The notes: generated from the sequence alone by a model not told the origin. A stretch of DNA of 33,123 bases from Bacteroidaceae bacterium (GCA_016284045.1 JAEEOB010000009.1:1-33123); one strand, 5' to 3'. Positions 23,438 through 32,595 are shown, counted from the stretch's first letter. A program made the numbers and translations.

Positions 23438-23439
23438 CT

Positions 23440-23501
23440 ATCAGAATAATCGGAATAATCTGAGTATTCAGAATGTTTAAAATATTCAAAATATTCAGAC
23501 T
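23440..23501 (+). repeat. short imperfect AAT/ATTC repeats before the helicase
   Basis: The 62 bp between ygiQ and the helicase is made of imperfect words (CAGAATAATCGGAATAATC, then TATTCAGAATG and AAATATTCAAAATATTCAG). It shows no hairpin terminator, so read-through from the upstream gene is possible. Confidence 0.5.
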
Positions 23502-25727
23502 ATGCAACTGAAAACAAATGCACCGATGGAATCAAACAAAGAGCTGGAACTGGCATGGAAATTCATTAAGGACACAAACGTGAGTATGTTTCTCACGGGT
23601 AAGGCAGGCACGGGCAAGACCACGTTTCTGAAAAAACTTCGTGCGGAGATGCCCAAACGTATGGTGGTGGTGGCTCCTACTGGCGTAGCTGCCATCAACG
23701 CCGGCGGTGTGACCATCCATTCGTTTTTCCAGCTGCCAATCGGCATCCACGTTCCAGACAGCAAGATGAAGCGGGAAAAGCGCTACTTCACAATGAGCAA
23801 GACGAAGAAGAGCATCCTCCGCACACTCGACCTACTCATCATCGACGAAATCAGCATGGTGAGGAGCGACCTCTTAGATGCCATCGACGAGATGCTCCGT
23901 CAGCACCGCGACCACAGCAAGCCATTCGGCGGCGTGCAGCTGCTGATGATTGGTGACCTCCATCAGCTGGCTCCCGTGGCGAACGACCAGGAATGGGATA
24001 TACTGAAGGACTATTACGACACCCAATATTTTTTCGGCAGCAAAGCCCTTCAGCAGGTTCGATACGTCACGATTGAGCTGAAAAAGATATACCGCCAGGA
24101 AGACGATCATTTCATCCGTCTGCTGTCGAACATCCGCGACGGCCACCTCGACCATACCACCATCAATGCGCTGAACCAGCGGTACATTCCCAATTTCCAG
24201 CCACCCGCCCAGGATGAGTATATCAGGCTTACCACCCACAACTACCGTGCCGACCAGTACAACCAGCAGCAATTGTCGATGCTTCCCGGCATGAGCCGGA
24301 TTTTTGAATGTGTGGTTGAAGGCACATTCCCCGAGAACTCTTTCCCTGCCGCCAAATCCCTGGAGCTCAAACTGGGCACACAGGTGATGTTCATCCGCAA
24401 CGACAGCGGCGGCGAACGCTATTTCAATGGAAAAATCGGCAAAGTGGTGGGGTTCGGCGACAACAGAATCCTCGTGCAGGGAAACAATGACCCGCAGCCC
24501 ATCAGCGTGGAGATGGCTGAATGGGAAAACACGGAATACGAAATCGATGAAAAGAGCAAGAATATCCAGGAGAAAGTAATTGGGCATTTCCGTCAGTTTC
24601 CGCTTCGGCTGGCTTGGTCTATCACCGTCCACAAAAGCCAGGGACTGACATTCGACCATGCCATTCTCGACATAAACTACAGCTTTGCTCCAGGACAGGT
24701 GTATGTGGCACTGAGCCGTTGCAGGAGCTTAGAAGGACTGGTGCTGTCCAATCCGCTTTATGTGAAGTCGCTTGCCACCGATAAGGCGGTTGTTGAATTT
24801 ATCGACAAAGAATTATCCTCTGCCGAGAATACCTACAGCCAGTTTGAAGAGTTGAAAACCGCCTATTTCCATTCCTTGCTCGACGAGCAGTTCGGATTCA
24901 GCAAACTGGTTAGCTGCGTGAACGATACAACCCGCGTGTTCAACGAATTTCTGTTCCGCAAATATGCTGACTTAGCTAAAGCTTGGATGGAAATAAGCCG
25001 TGACATCGAAACGAAACTAACAGGTGTGGCTAAGAAATTCCGACAGCAGTATGTCCGTCTCTTGAGCCAGAACGGAGAGAAACTGGAGGATGCCCATCTT
25101 CAGGAGCGCATCCGCAAGGCTGCCGATTATTTCAACACATACCTGTGCAGCCACCTCACAGGGCTTGTTAACCGAAGCCGAAATCTGGAAATCGGCAACA
25201 AACAGACTTTGAAACGCTATGAGAACTCATTCGAACGGCTTGTGCTCGAACTCCGCCTGAAATGCTACACACTTGCCCAACTCGCCCATCATGACTTCAG
25301 CGTGAACGCTTTCCTCCACGATAAAGCCCTCGCCGTGTTGCCTGAAGAGGAATTTGTCAAAAAAAGCAGAAGCAGGAGCCGCAGCAACACCGCCAGTCAG
25401 AAACCGGAAAAGAAAAAACGTGAGCCGAAAGGCACCACCCAACGTGTCTCACTGGAAATGTTCCGTTCAGGTATGAACTACAACGAGATAGCCGCTGAAC
25501 GGATGCTGGTGCCATCCACTATCTTCGGACATCTGAGAAGTTTTGTGGAAACAGGCGATCTGAAATGGGAAGACATCATCATCCAGGAGCATATCACATT
25601 CGTAAAAAAACTGTTTGAACGTGAAGGGACACCAGACAACATTTCCGACTACAACCGGCTGCTTCCCAAAGATATCTGTCCAAACGAATATTATCATATA
25701 GCCAAGATGCTGCTGGGAGAGGATTAG
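23502..25727 (+). CDS. PIF1-like superfamily 1 helicase with C-terminal helix-turn-helix
   Basis: This 741-residue protein has Walker A GKAGTGKTT (33-41), then VVAPTGVAAINAGGVTIHSF (motif Ia/PIF1 type), Walker B LLIIDEISM with D115 and E116, GDLHQLAPV, and the late SF1 motifs WSITVHKSQGLTFD and GQVYVALSRC. These fit PIF1/RecD2-like ATP-driven DNA helicases. The last 150 residues hold a lysine/arginine-rich linker (KKSRSRSRSN, KPEKKKREPKG) and a helix-turn-helix-like segment (MFRSGMNYNEIAAERMLVPS) related to the RQC/HTH_40 type, probably for DNA binding. A second in-frame ATG at 23526 gives MESNKELELAWKF and may be the real start. It acts in the cytoplasm on DNA; the specific role (replication, G4 unwinding, defence) is not shown. 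It converges with the LytTR gene. Confidence 0.9.
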   Translation: MQLKTNAPMESNKELELAWKFIKDTNVSMFLTGKAGTGKTTFLKKLRAEMPKRMVVVAPTGVAAINAGGVTIHSFFQLPIGIHVPDSKMKREKRYFTMSKTKKSILRTLDLLIIDEISMVRSDLLDAIDEMLRQHRDHSKPFGGVQLLMIGDLHQLAPVANDQEWDILKDYYDTQYFFGSKALQQVRYVTIELKKIYRQEDDHFIRLLSNIRDGHLDHTTINALNQRYIPNFQPPAQDEYIRLTTHNYRADQYNQQQLSMLPGMSRIFECVVEGTFPENSFPAAKSLELKLGTQVMFIRNDSGGERYFNGKIGKVVGFGDNRILVQGNNDPQPISVEMAEWENTEYEIDEKSKNIQEKVIGHFRQFPLRLAWSITVHKSQGLTFDHAILDINYSFAPGQVYVALSRCRSLEGLVLSNPLYVKSLATDKAVVEFIDKELSSAENTYSQFEELKTAYFHSLLDEQFGFSKLVSCVNDTTRVFNEFLFRKYADLAKAWMEISRDIETKLTGVAKKFRQQYVRLLSQNGEKLEDAHLQERIRKAADYFNTYLCSHLTGLVNRSRNLEIGNKQTLKRYENSFERLVLELRLKCYTLAQLAHHDFSVNAFLHDKALAVLPEEEFVKKSRSRSRSNTASQKPEKKKREPKGTTQRVSLEMFRSGMNYNEIAAERMLVPSTIFGHLRSFVETGDLKWEDIIIQEHITFVKKLFEREGTPDNISDYNRLLPKDICPNEYYHIAKMLLGED

Positions 25728-25764
25728 TTTAATAATAAATAAACTATGATTTTTTAATTAAACG

Positions 25765-26718
25765 TCACACCCCTTTGATAGCCTCCTTCACTTGTTGCAT
25801 GTTGCTGCGAGAGACAGGTAGCGATTCGTGACAATGCCTGATAATTAGCTGCATAACCCCACCCTTTGACTCAATTTTCTCCACTTGATGCAGGTTGACG
25901 AGAAATGCCCTGTGACAACGTACAATCATCGGATAGTCACTCAGCTGATCCTCTATCTGCTTGGATGTGGCACGCAGCATATCATTACGCACCTTGCCTT
26001 CATCGGCAATCCGATACACCTTCACATAGTTTCCAACCGCCTCAACATATAAAAGATTGGAAACATGAAGGTCTATCTTCTCTTTGGTCGTGCCTGAAAG
26101 CACTATGTCGGCAGATAACTTAGGAAACGACCGTTTTTTATCTGTTTCTTCCGTTGAAGAAACCGGTTCATCCTCCATATTCGAGTCTTCAGCCTTATGT
26201 GTTTCCTTTTTTTGTTGCACATTGTGCTGCTGTAACATCTGCAACCGCTCATTCAACTGCCTGGTTTCCTCCAGTTCTGCCGCAAGAAACCGGCTACGGA
26301 ACTTAAACCGCCAGTAAAGACCGATGGCGAACGAGCAGAAAGCAAATATAAGCAAGGTTTCAACGAAGTTAATCCACGATAGGTGGTTGCTCTCCACCTT
26401 ATCACTCAAGAACCAATGCCTGTACAGACAAATCATCAAAGTAATAAGCAATGTGTTGATGATTTGGAACCACAGATTCCGGCGTATGATATATCCCACC
26501 CCTTGTTCGTAGGATCTTGGCATCCTGATGAGATATTTCAAGATGCCCTCTGTCACAAAACAGACACCGACTCCCAGCAGCCCCATTATCAGCAGATGTG
26601 CGTATGCCTGCCACTGCCATGCCTCAAGCCCGAAGGGTTTGAACACCATCAATGCCAGAATGGTGAAGCTGGTGCTGATGACACGTATCGTGAATGTTTC
26701 TTTTCTTCCTTTTTCCAT
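25765..26718 (-). CDS. membrane-bound LytTR-domain transcriptional regulator
   Basis: This 317-residue protein has four predicted transmembrane segments (about 10-28, 40-60, 83-100, 117-137), a coiled-coil or linker with glutamine/glutamate runs (145-172), an acidic stretch (180-196), and a C-terminal LytTR DNA-binding domain (about 205-317; LLYVEAVGNYVKVY, RCHRAFLVNLHQVEKIE). There is no receiver domain, so the membrane part itself probably senses the signal. It is divergent from a LiaF-like gene, a frequent pairing in Bacteroidetes, and likely controls it. The predicted transcription start is 2-5 nt before the ATG, so the mRNA is nearly leaderless. Family and topology are firm; the signal is unknown. 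Confidence 0.9.
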   Translation of the reverse strand: MEKGRKETFTIRVISTSFTILALMVFKPFGLEAWQWQAYAHLLIMGLLGVGVCFVTEGILKYLIRMPRSYEQGVGYIIRRNLWFQIINTLLITLMICLYRHWFLSDKVESNHLSWINFVETLLIFAFCSFAIGLYWRFKFRSRFLAAELEETRQLNERLQMLQQHNVQQKKETHKAEDSNMEDEPVSSTEETDKKRSFPKLSADIVLSGTTKEKIDLHVSNLLYVEAVGNYVKVYRIADEGKVRNDMLRATSKQIEDQLSDYPMIVRCHRAFLVNLHQVEKIESKGGVMQLIIRHCHESLPVSRSNMQQVKEAIKGV

Positions 26719-26726
26719 ACAGTCGG

Positions 26727-26758
26727 CAAAAATACAATAAATCTACTGAAAAACCAAA
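26727..26758 (-). promoter_or_regulatory. consensus promoter of the LytTR gene
   Basis: On the minus strand TTTG (complement of 26755-26758), 20 nt, then TATTTTTG (complement of 26727-26734) is a full match to the Bacteroidetes -33/-7 consensus. The start point would be about 26720-26722, leaving almost no leader before the ATG at 26718. Confidence 0.75.
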
Positions 26759-26834
26759 CCATTCGTCACAAATCCGCCATTTATCCCATTTTTCACCGTC
26801 ACTCGTCACATAAAAGGGCTGAATATCCCTTTTT

Positions 26835-26866
26835 TTTGGAGCTGTTTAAAAGTCACCGTAACTTTG
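26835..26866 (+). promoter_or_regulatory. consensus promoter of the LiaF-like gene
   Basis: TTTG (26835-26838), 20 nt, TAACTTTG (26859-26866) matches the Bacteroidetes consensus fully. Transcription should start near 26873, giving a leader of about 113 nt before the ATG at 26986. It is separated from the divergent LytTR promoter by 76 bp, the likely regulator-binding site. Confidence 0.75.
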
Positions 26867-26985
26867 CACTCGTAATTCGCAACCAGACTGTTTTTTCTGA
26901 AGAAAAGATGACGATAAGACGAGACTATAGTTTTTTAGAACAACAAGATTTCAGATTTACATTTTTAAAACAAACAAATCATATT

Positions 26986-27537
26986 ATGACAAGAAGAACA
27001 ATGATTGGTATTATTTGCATCGTGACAGGCTTGATGATGTTAGCTAACATGTGGAACATCATCCGTATTGACTGGCTTTGGCAACAGCCATGGACGGCAT
27101 ACATCGCACCATTGTTGCTGTTATTTATTGGTGTCCGGCTCATCATCAGCAGTTTCAGACGCAACCGTGACCAGTGGCTGCAACGGCCGGTTCCTGACGG
27201 TGAAGAAGGTAAACGCATCTGCTGCAAGACAAGTTTCGGAGGCGATGAATACATCTATAAAGGCGAAGCGTTCCACGGTGCACGTCTGGAAGCCTATTGC
27301 GGGGGTATCCGGCTGAACCTAAGCAATGCCGTCATCAGTGAAGACGAGGAAATCGATATCCAAACCTTTATGGGTGGTGTGGAACTGATTGTTCCTGCCT
27401 CGGTAAACGTTGTTGTAAAGAGCCGCAGTTTTATAGGCGGTGTGGGCAATGAGACAACTTGCACCATCCGCGACAATGCTCCCTGCCTCCATGTCATTGC
27501 CAGCAACGTTTTAGGCGGAGTCAGTATAAAGAATTAG
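26986..27537 (+). CDS. LiaF-like membrane protein
   Basis: The frame is open from 26383, but that part overlaps the LytTR gene on the other strand and precedes the promoter, so I start at the ATG of MTRRTMIGIICIVTG, giving 183 residues. Two transmembrane segments (about 5-22 and 36-54) are followed by a positively charged SSFRRNRDQW and a C-terminal beta-helix-like domain with repeating GGDEYIY, GGIRLNL, FMGGVELIV and FIGGVGNE turns, the cell-wall-active-antibiotic response (LiaF C-terminal) fold. Such proteins sit in the inner membrane and respond to envelope stress. The divergent LytTR regulator is the likely controller. A TonB-type receptor follows 203 bp downstream. Confidence 0.85.
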   Translation: MTRRTMIGIICIVTGLMMLANMWNIIRIDWLWQQPWTAYIAPLLLLFIGVRLIISSFRRNRDQWLQRPVPDGEEGKRICCKTSFGGDEYIYKGEAFHGARLEAYCGGIRLNLSNAVISEDEEIDIQTFMGGVELIVPASVNVVVKSRSFIGGVGNETTCTIRDNAPCLHVIASNVLGGVSIKN

Positions 27538-27652
27538 AAAAAATGAAGAATTCTTATAAGTTAACAGTGAATAGTTAATAGTGAACAGTGTATTTTCTTT
27601 TGATGATGAGATGATAAAGATTTAGAAAAGAAGTATTTTAATCCATTCGTTT

Positions 27653-27678
27653 AAATTCGCATAGATTCGTTGTAGAAA
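27653..27678 (+). repeat. GATTCG repeat, upstream copy
   Basis: ATTCGCATAGATTCGTTGTA followed by GAAA matches the two copies beyond the receptor gene (30158-30186, 30208-30236) at about nine positions in ten. It lies 63 bp before the receptor ATG. Confidence 0.65.
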
Positions 27679-27740
27679 TATTAGAATATAAGTTGTAGAG
27701 AAAATTCAAGTTATTAATAACAAAATATAATTCTAACAAA

Positions 27741-30104
27741 ATGAGAAGAATGAGAATGGCAGCATTGATGGCTGCGCTGATGATGACAGTGATGAGTTCC
27801 GCCAGCACATTGGACGTGAGCGGAAAAGTGATAGACGAAAACGGTGACCCGATGCCCTACGTGAATGTAGTGTTGCTGTCACTCCCCGACTCTGCTTTTG
27901 TTCAAGGCTCAGTGACCGATGACCAGGGCATGTTCAGGGTTGTGACCGACAAGAACGACGGTCTTTTGAAACTGTCGTGTATAGGATATGAGACTCAATA
28001 CGTAAAAATCCATGAGGCAGACGGACTGACATTCCAGATGTCTGTAGATTCCAGGATGCTCAACGAAGTGGTGGTAAAAGGGACTTTGCCACGGACTCAT
28101 GTGAAGGGAGACGCCATGCGCACCACCGTCGAAGGCACAATCTTAGAGAAAGCCGGAACCGTGAGCGACATGCTGTCAAAAGTGCCGTCACTCGAGGCTG
28201 AGCGCGATGGAGCAGTGAAAGTGCTGGGTCGTGGAGATGCAGAGGTATATATCAACGGGCGCCGGGTGCTTGATGCCAAAGAACTCTCACGCCTGCGGTC
28301 CGACCAGATACAATATGTGGAGGTAGTACAGAATCCAGGTGCCCGGTATGCCGCATCCACAAAGGCAGTGGTTCGAATCCAGCTGAAAAAAGCCCAGGGT
28401 GAAGGCTTCAGTTTTCAGGACAATGCCGGTGGCGTCTATCAGTATGGCACCACCATCACGAACAACCTTGACGTGAACTACCGCACCGGCGGGCTGGACA
28501 TCACCGGCTCGTTCTGGGCAGGCCGTTATGGTCATTCAAAATCACTGCAGGAAAACGACCTGATGTATTTCGTGGGGCCTGACCAATATGCAGGTCATTC
28601 AACCCAGGAATCCAAAGGTGTATGGAAAGGATGGTCGCCTCAGTTGCAAGTGAACTATATGCTGAATGAAAACCACAGCTTCGGTGCTTTCTACAAATAC
28701 GACCGTCATCCAAGTTATGATTTCAGGAGCCTGTTTAAAACCGACAATTACGAAAACGGTGTTTTCACAGAGCGCTCGGAGAGTGACATCCGACAGGACA
28801 ACCGTTTCCGCAAACATATCTTCAACGCCTACTACAACGGAAAAATAAGCCAGATGAGCATCGACTTCAATATCGACGGACTGTTCGATCGGACTGAAGA
28901 GCCGGGAAGCACCACTGAGACAACTGTTCCGACAGACGGCAGCTCCGTTGTGCGCAGCATTGAGAGCAACACCAAAAGCAGCAACAGCTTCTGGGCTTCC
29001 AAGCTTGTCCTGGGATATCCGCTTTGGAATGGAACACTCTCTTTGGGCGGTGAATACTCCCACAACCACCGCACCGACGCCTACACATTCACAGCCAGCG
29101 AGTCCGTTCCCGTGAAATCCACCGACACAGAAATCAATGAATCGTCGGCAGCGGCTTTCGCAGAATATGGAAGGGCATTCGGAAAGGTATTCGCACAGGT
29201 TGGATTGCGCTATGAGCACCTCTCAAACGACTACTACAACTTCGGCGTGCGTCAGGATGAGACATGCCGCAGCTACGGCGACTGGTTTCCCACAGCAGTC
29301 ATCTCTGCCCCTATCGGGAAAGTGCAACTCTCCTTATCTTACAGGCGTGACATACAGCGTCCTAACTACAGCAACCTCACCAGTTCCACAATCTACATCA
29401 ACCGATACACCTACCAAAGTGGCAATCCCTATCTGAAACCCACCTACACGCATAGTCTTGTACTCAACGGCGCATACAAATGGATGAACCTGAGTGTTAA
29501 TTATGCGCGTACAAAAAACACAGAGACGTTGTCCACCGAACCTTATCCGGGTTCCGATGATCCGCTTATCAGCCTCATACGCCCCATCAACACCAAAGAG
29601 CAGTACAACCGTCTGACGATTGTTCCGTCGCTGCGTCCGGTCATCGGATGCTGGCATCCCATCTGGAGCCTTTACGCCATCTTCCAGAACTACAAGACCC
29701 CATGTGCCGACGGATCCACCATCACGCTCAGCCGTCCGTACTTATCACTCGCATGGCAGAACGACATCGAGCTGCCACACAGCTACAGGCTGAATATCTC
29801 GGCGCAATGGTCATCGAAAGGCGATTACGATAATTTCCGTGTAACCAAAACCCGTCTCAACACATCTGTCGGCGTGCAGCGTGATTTCAATCTCCACAGG
29901 CTCGGAACACTCACAGCCGATATACGCTGCGGCGACCTGTTCAACAGCAGCAAGACCAGCGCAACCGTCTATGGCATACGCGAAATCACCTCGTTCAATC
30001 CCGCCCGCCGTACGTTCACAATCGACCTCACCTGGAAATTCAACGAGGCACGAAGCAAATACCGCGGTTCAGGTGCCGGAGAAAAGCAGAAAGCAAGAAT
30101 GTGA
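27741..30104 (+). CDS. outer-membrane beta-barrel (TonB-dependent receptor-like) protein
   Basis: This 787-residue protein has a signal peptide (MRRMRMAALMAALMMTVMSSA, cleavage near 21-22). A CarboxypepD_reg-like domain follows (about 25-105; VSGKVIDENGDPMPYVNVVL, GYETQYVKI), then a plug-like region (about 110-220; VSDMLSKVPSLEAERDGA, VYINGRRVL, VEVVQNPGARYAAS), then a roughly 560-residue barrel with alternating strands and aromatic girdles, of the outer-membrane beta-barrel 3 type. There is no clear TonB box and no SusD partner, so it is not a standard polysaccharide-utilisation pair. The substrate is unknown. It is downstream of the LiaF-like gene but 203 bp apart with its own A/T-rich leader, and is flanked on both sides by GATTCG repeats. 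Confidence 0.88.
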   Translation: MRRMRMAALMAALMMTVMSSASTLDVSGKVIDENGDPMPYVNVVLLSLPDSAFVQGSVTDDQGMFRVVTDKNDGLLKLSCIGYETQYVKIHEADGLTFQMSVDSRMLNEVVVKGTLPRTHVKGDAMRTTVEGTILEKAGTVSDMLSKVPSLEAERDGAVKVLGRGDAEVYINGRRVLDAKELSRLRSDQIQYVEVVQNPGARYAASTKAVVRIQLKKAQGEGFSFQDNAGGVYQYGTTITNNLDVNYRTGGLDITGSFWAGRYGHSKSLQENDLMYFVGPDQYAGHSTQESKGVWKGWSPQLQVNYMLNENHSFGAFYKYDRHPSYDFRSLFKTDNYENGVFTERSESDIRQDNRFRKHIFNAYYNGKISQMSIDFNIDGLFDRTEEPGSTTETTVPTDGSSVVRSIESNTKSSNSFWASKLVLGYPLWNGTLSLGGEYSHNHRTDAYTFTASESVPVKSTDTEINESSAAAFAEYGRAFGKVFAQVGLRYEHLSNDYYNFGVRQDETCRSYGDWFPTAVISAPIGKVQLSLSYRRDIQRPNYSNLTSSTIYINRYTYQSGNPYLKPTYTHSLVLNGAYKWMNLSVNYARTKNTETLSTEPYPGSDDPLISLIRPINTKEQYNRLTIVPSLRPVIGCWHPIWSLYAIFQNYKTPCADGSTITLSRPYLSLAWQNDIELPHSYRLNISAQWSSKGDYDNFRVTKTRLNTSVGVQRDFNLHRLGTLTADIRCGDLFNSSKTSATVYGIREITSFNPARRTFTIDLTWKFNEARSKYRGSGAGEKQKARM

Positions 30105-30157
30105 TTTTTTCACAAACATTTTAAAAAGATATTATTCGTGCTGCAAACTTAGAGTAC

Positions 30158-30236
30158 AGATTCGTATTGATTCGTTCTAGAAAAAAATCAATTAATTTTA
30201 TTCGTTAAGATTCGCATTGATTCGTTGTGGAAAAAG
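30158..30236 (+). repeat. GATTCG repeats, two downstream copies
   Basis: AGATTCGTATTGATTCGTTC (30158-30177, then TAGAAAAA) and AGATTCGCATTGATTCGTTG (30208-30227, then TGGAAAAAG) are direct copies 50 bp apart. A third lies upstream of the receptor gene at 27653. Confidence 0.75.
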
Positions 30237-30252
30237 AAATCATTAAAAATAA

Positions 30253-30281
30253 AAGAGGATGAGCGAATTACTCATCCTCTT
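30253..30281 (-). terminator. terminator of the DUF349 gene
   Basis: An 11-bp stem (AAGAGGATGAG with CTCATCCTCTT) and 7-nt loop lie 25 bp past the stop on the minus strand, followed by TTTATTTTTAATG. No T-tract follows on plus, so the receptor gene is not obviously terminated here. Confidence 0.85.
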
Positions 30282-30305
30282 ATATGTTAAGAAGAAAGGA
30301 TTGTG

Positions 30306-32495
30306 TCAATCCTGTTTCTCGTTGAGTGCCCTGATTTTCTCCTGCACCTCCTTGAGTTCTGCCTTAAGCTTCTCAATCTTACGGTTGATTTCCTCCACGA
30401 GTGCGTTGCCGTTCTTCGACTTAGAAGAGATGGAAAGGAACCCGAGGTTATTCTCGTAAGTCTTGATTTCGTTGGTGAGGATATCGCGTTGACGGATGAG
30501 CTTATCCTTCACACGTCCGTCGGTGTCTTTCACCTCGCTCTTGAAGCGGTTGATTCTGCGTCTTGACGCAGTCTCGTTAAGTGCGCCATACAGACGGTCC
30601 ATCTGTGCTCGGAAGGCTTTGTAGATAGTTTCCTTCTGCTTGAACGGCACAAAGCCAATCTGGTTCCACTCATCCTGAGCCTCACGGAGTTTTGGACGGA
30701 AGTCACCCTCCTCTGTCTCAGGGTCGATTGCTGCAAGCTGGTCAATAATCGCCTGCTTTTTCTTGAGGTTCTCTTCCTGCTCGCCAAAGACGGCTGAGTT
30801 GGCTTCTTTCTTCGCTGCAAAGAAAGCGTCGCAAGCGGCATTGAACCGTTTCCAGATTTCGTCGCTGTATTTCTTCGGCACGGTGCCTATCTCCTTCCAC
30901 TTTTTCTGGAGGGAGATGATGGCATCTGTGGTTTTCTTCCAGTCGGTGCTGTCTTTAAGTGCCTCAGCCTGTTCGCAGAGCTCGAGTTTAAGCTGGTAGT
31001 TTGCGTTCAGACTCTCGTGTACACTCTTAATGAACTCAGACTTGTGATTGAAGAAATTGTCGCAAGCAGCACGGAATCGCTCGAAGATTTTCACATTCAT
31101 CTTCTGAGGAGCGAAACCGATGGTTTTCCATTCCTGCTGTAGGGCAATGATTTCGTCAGTTTTCTGATTCCACTGAGCGAAAGTCTTGAGCTCATCAATA
31201 TTAATAGCCTCAATCTGCTCGCAGATAGCGGTTTTTCTGGCGAGATTTTCGCCTTCCTGCTCTTTTCTCGACTCAAAAAACTCCTGATGACGTTTGTTCA
31301 CCACGGTGGAAGCAGCTTTAAAGCGGTTCCACAACGCTTCGCGGAGGTCTTTCTCCACTGGTCCGATCTCACGGAATTCCTGATGGAGCCCCTGAAGTTG
31401 TTTTGCAGCTGCGATGACATCCTCCATGTCAGCTAAAGCCTCAGCACGCTCACAGAGCGCTGTCTTGAGTTCAAGGTTTTTCTTGAAATCGTAAGCACGT
31501 AACTCATTGGTCACTTTCAGCGTGTCGTAGTAAATTTCCACGTAGTGCTGATAAGTCTTCCATAAGTCTGTTGCCTTGTCTTGAGGCACGAGCTTGATTT
31601 CATTCCACTCCTGCTGCAAAGCCTTGAAGTCGTTATACACGCGGTTCACATCTTCAGGTTTCTCGAGGATACCCTTAATTTTATCGATGATGGCGAGTTT
31701 CTTGGCATAATTGGCCTCACGCTCCTCTTTCTCTGCCTCAGCGTTTTTAGCTCGTTTGGCGTTGATGGCAGCAAGAAGTTCCTTCAGCACGGCCTCATCG
31801 TTATCCACTGTCGGTTTGAAATCATCAGGATTTCCACCCTCTTCGACAAACTTGGCATACTCCGCTTCGGTGTTCTGCTTGTGTATTTTATAGAAGGAAG
31901 CTTTCAGATAGTCACGCTCCTGACGGCTTACTTCCTCATCACCCTCAGCGAGCTCTCTCAGTCTTGCAATGACAGCCTCCTTCGTCTCATAAACCACCGT
32001 GAGTTTCTCATCTGCAGCTTCGGTCTCTTCTGCAACAGGAGCAGCATCTTCTGTGGATGGACTATCCTCTGCAGCAGGAATTTCTTCGTCTGCTACAGGT
32101 GCAGCCTCCTCTGTGGCAGGTGCTTCTTCGGCAACAGAAGTTTCCTCTGCGGCTGGTGCTTCCTCTTCAGCAGGAGCAGCTGACTCTGCAGGAGTTTCCT
32201 CTGTGGCAGGAGTCTCTTCAGGTGCGGGTGCGTCTTCATCCGCAACAGGTGCTGCCTCTTCTGTGGCAGGTGCTTCTTCGGCAGCAGAAGTTTCCTCTGC
32301 AGCTGGTACTTCCTCCTCAGCAGGAGCAGCATCTTCAGCAGGTGTCTCTTCCGGTGTTTCTTCCACTTTTTCTTCAATCTCTTGTGCAACAGTTTCAGTT
32401 GCAGCATCTTCAGTGGCGTTGTTTTCCGCCTCCGTAGGGTTCTCTTCTGATGGGAGTTCTACGACTTCTCCATCAACTTTCTCGATGTCAGTCAT
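30306..32495 (-). CDS. DUF349 protein with acidic Glu/Ala/Pro repeat N-terminus
   Basis: In this 729-residue soluble protein, residues about 1-165 are almost entirely E, A, P, T and V in near-repeats of about 30-40 residues (EEAPAAEETSAAEEAPATEE type), certainly disordered. Residues about 200-700 hold tandem DUF349 helical repeats of about 70 residues, each with a W(K/N)xI/xW motif (QQEWNEIKLVP, HQEFREIGPV, QQEWKTIGFAP, QKKWKEIGTVP, QDEWNQIGFVP) followed by a helix ending near F..A.(D).FF. It ends in a coiled coil (EEINRKIEKLKAELKEVQEK). DUF349 proteins are widespread in Bacteroidetes; their function is unknown. A promoter lies about 100 bp upstream and a terminator follows, so it is monocistronic. 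The DNA encoding the N-terminus is itself an imperfect VNTR (about 32000-32440). Confidence 0.92.
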   Translation of the reverse strand: MTDIEKVDGEVVELPSEENPTEAENNATEDAATETVAQEIEEKVEETPEETPAEDAAPAEEEVPAAEETSAAEEAPATEEAAPVADEDAPAPEETPATEETPAESAAPAEEEAPAAEETSVAEEAPATEEAAPVADEEIPAAEDSPSTEDAAPVAEETEAADEKLTVVYETKEAVIARLRELAEGDEEVSRQERDYLKASFYKIHKQNTEAEYAKFVEEGGNPDDFKPTVDNDEAVLKELLAAINAKRAKNAEAEKEEREANYAKKLAIIDKIKGILEKPEDVNRVYNDFKALQQEWNEIKLVPQDKATDLWKTYQHYVEIYYDTLKVTNELRAYDFKKNLELKTALCERAEALADMEDVIAAAKQLQGLHQEFREIGPVEKDLREALWNRFKAASTVVNKRHQEFFESRKEQEGENLARKTAICEQIEAINIDELKTFAQWNQKTDEIIALQQEWKTIGFAPQKMNVKIFERFRAACDNFFNHKSEFIKSVHESLNANYQLKLELCEQAEALKDSTDWKKTTDAIISLQKKWKEIGTVPKKYSDEIWKRFNAACDAFFAAKKEANSAVFGEQEENLKKKQAIIDQLAAIDPETEEGDFRPKLREAQDEWNQIGFVPFKQKETIYKAFRAQMDRLYGALNETASRRRINRFKSEVKDTDGRVKDKLIRQRDILTNEIKTYENNLGFLSISSKSKNGNALVEEINRKIEKLKAELKEVQEKIRALNEKQD
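32000..32440 (-). repeat. in-frame coding repeat of the DUF349 N-terminus
   Basis: Blocks such as GTGGCAGGTGCTTCTTCGGC and GAAGTTTCCTCTGC recur several times, giving repeated EEAPATEEAAPVADE and EETSAAEEAPA peptides. Unit gains or losses would keep frame. Confidence 0.7.
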
Positions 32496-32595
32496 TGCAA
32501 ACTGGATTTAGTTAAAAGAATGAATGGATTTGAAAAAATCCACACGTAAGTATAATTCACACAGTCCCTTTTTCATAAAGGGGCACAAAATTGTG

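Noticed and set aside
26383..26985. Longer N-terminus for the LiaF-like protein
   Set aside because: It would overlap the LytTR gene antisense, precede the consensus promoter, and place 201 unrelated residues before a clean two-membrane-segment start.
31999..32511. Plus-strand serine/alanine-rich ORF
   Set aside because: It is the antisense of the acidic repeat region of the DUF349 gene, and its low complexity is a mirror of that repeat.
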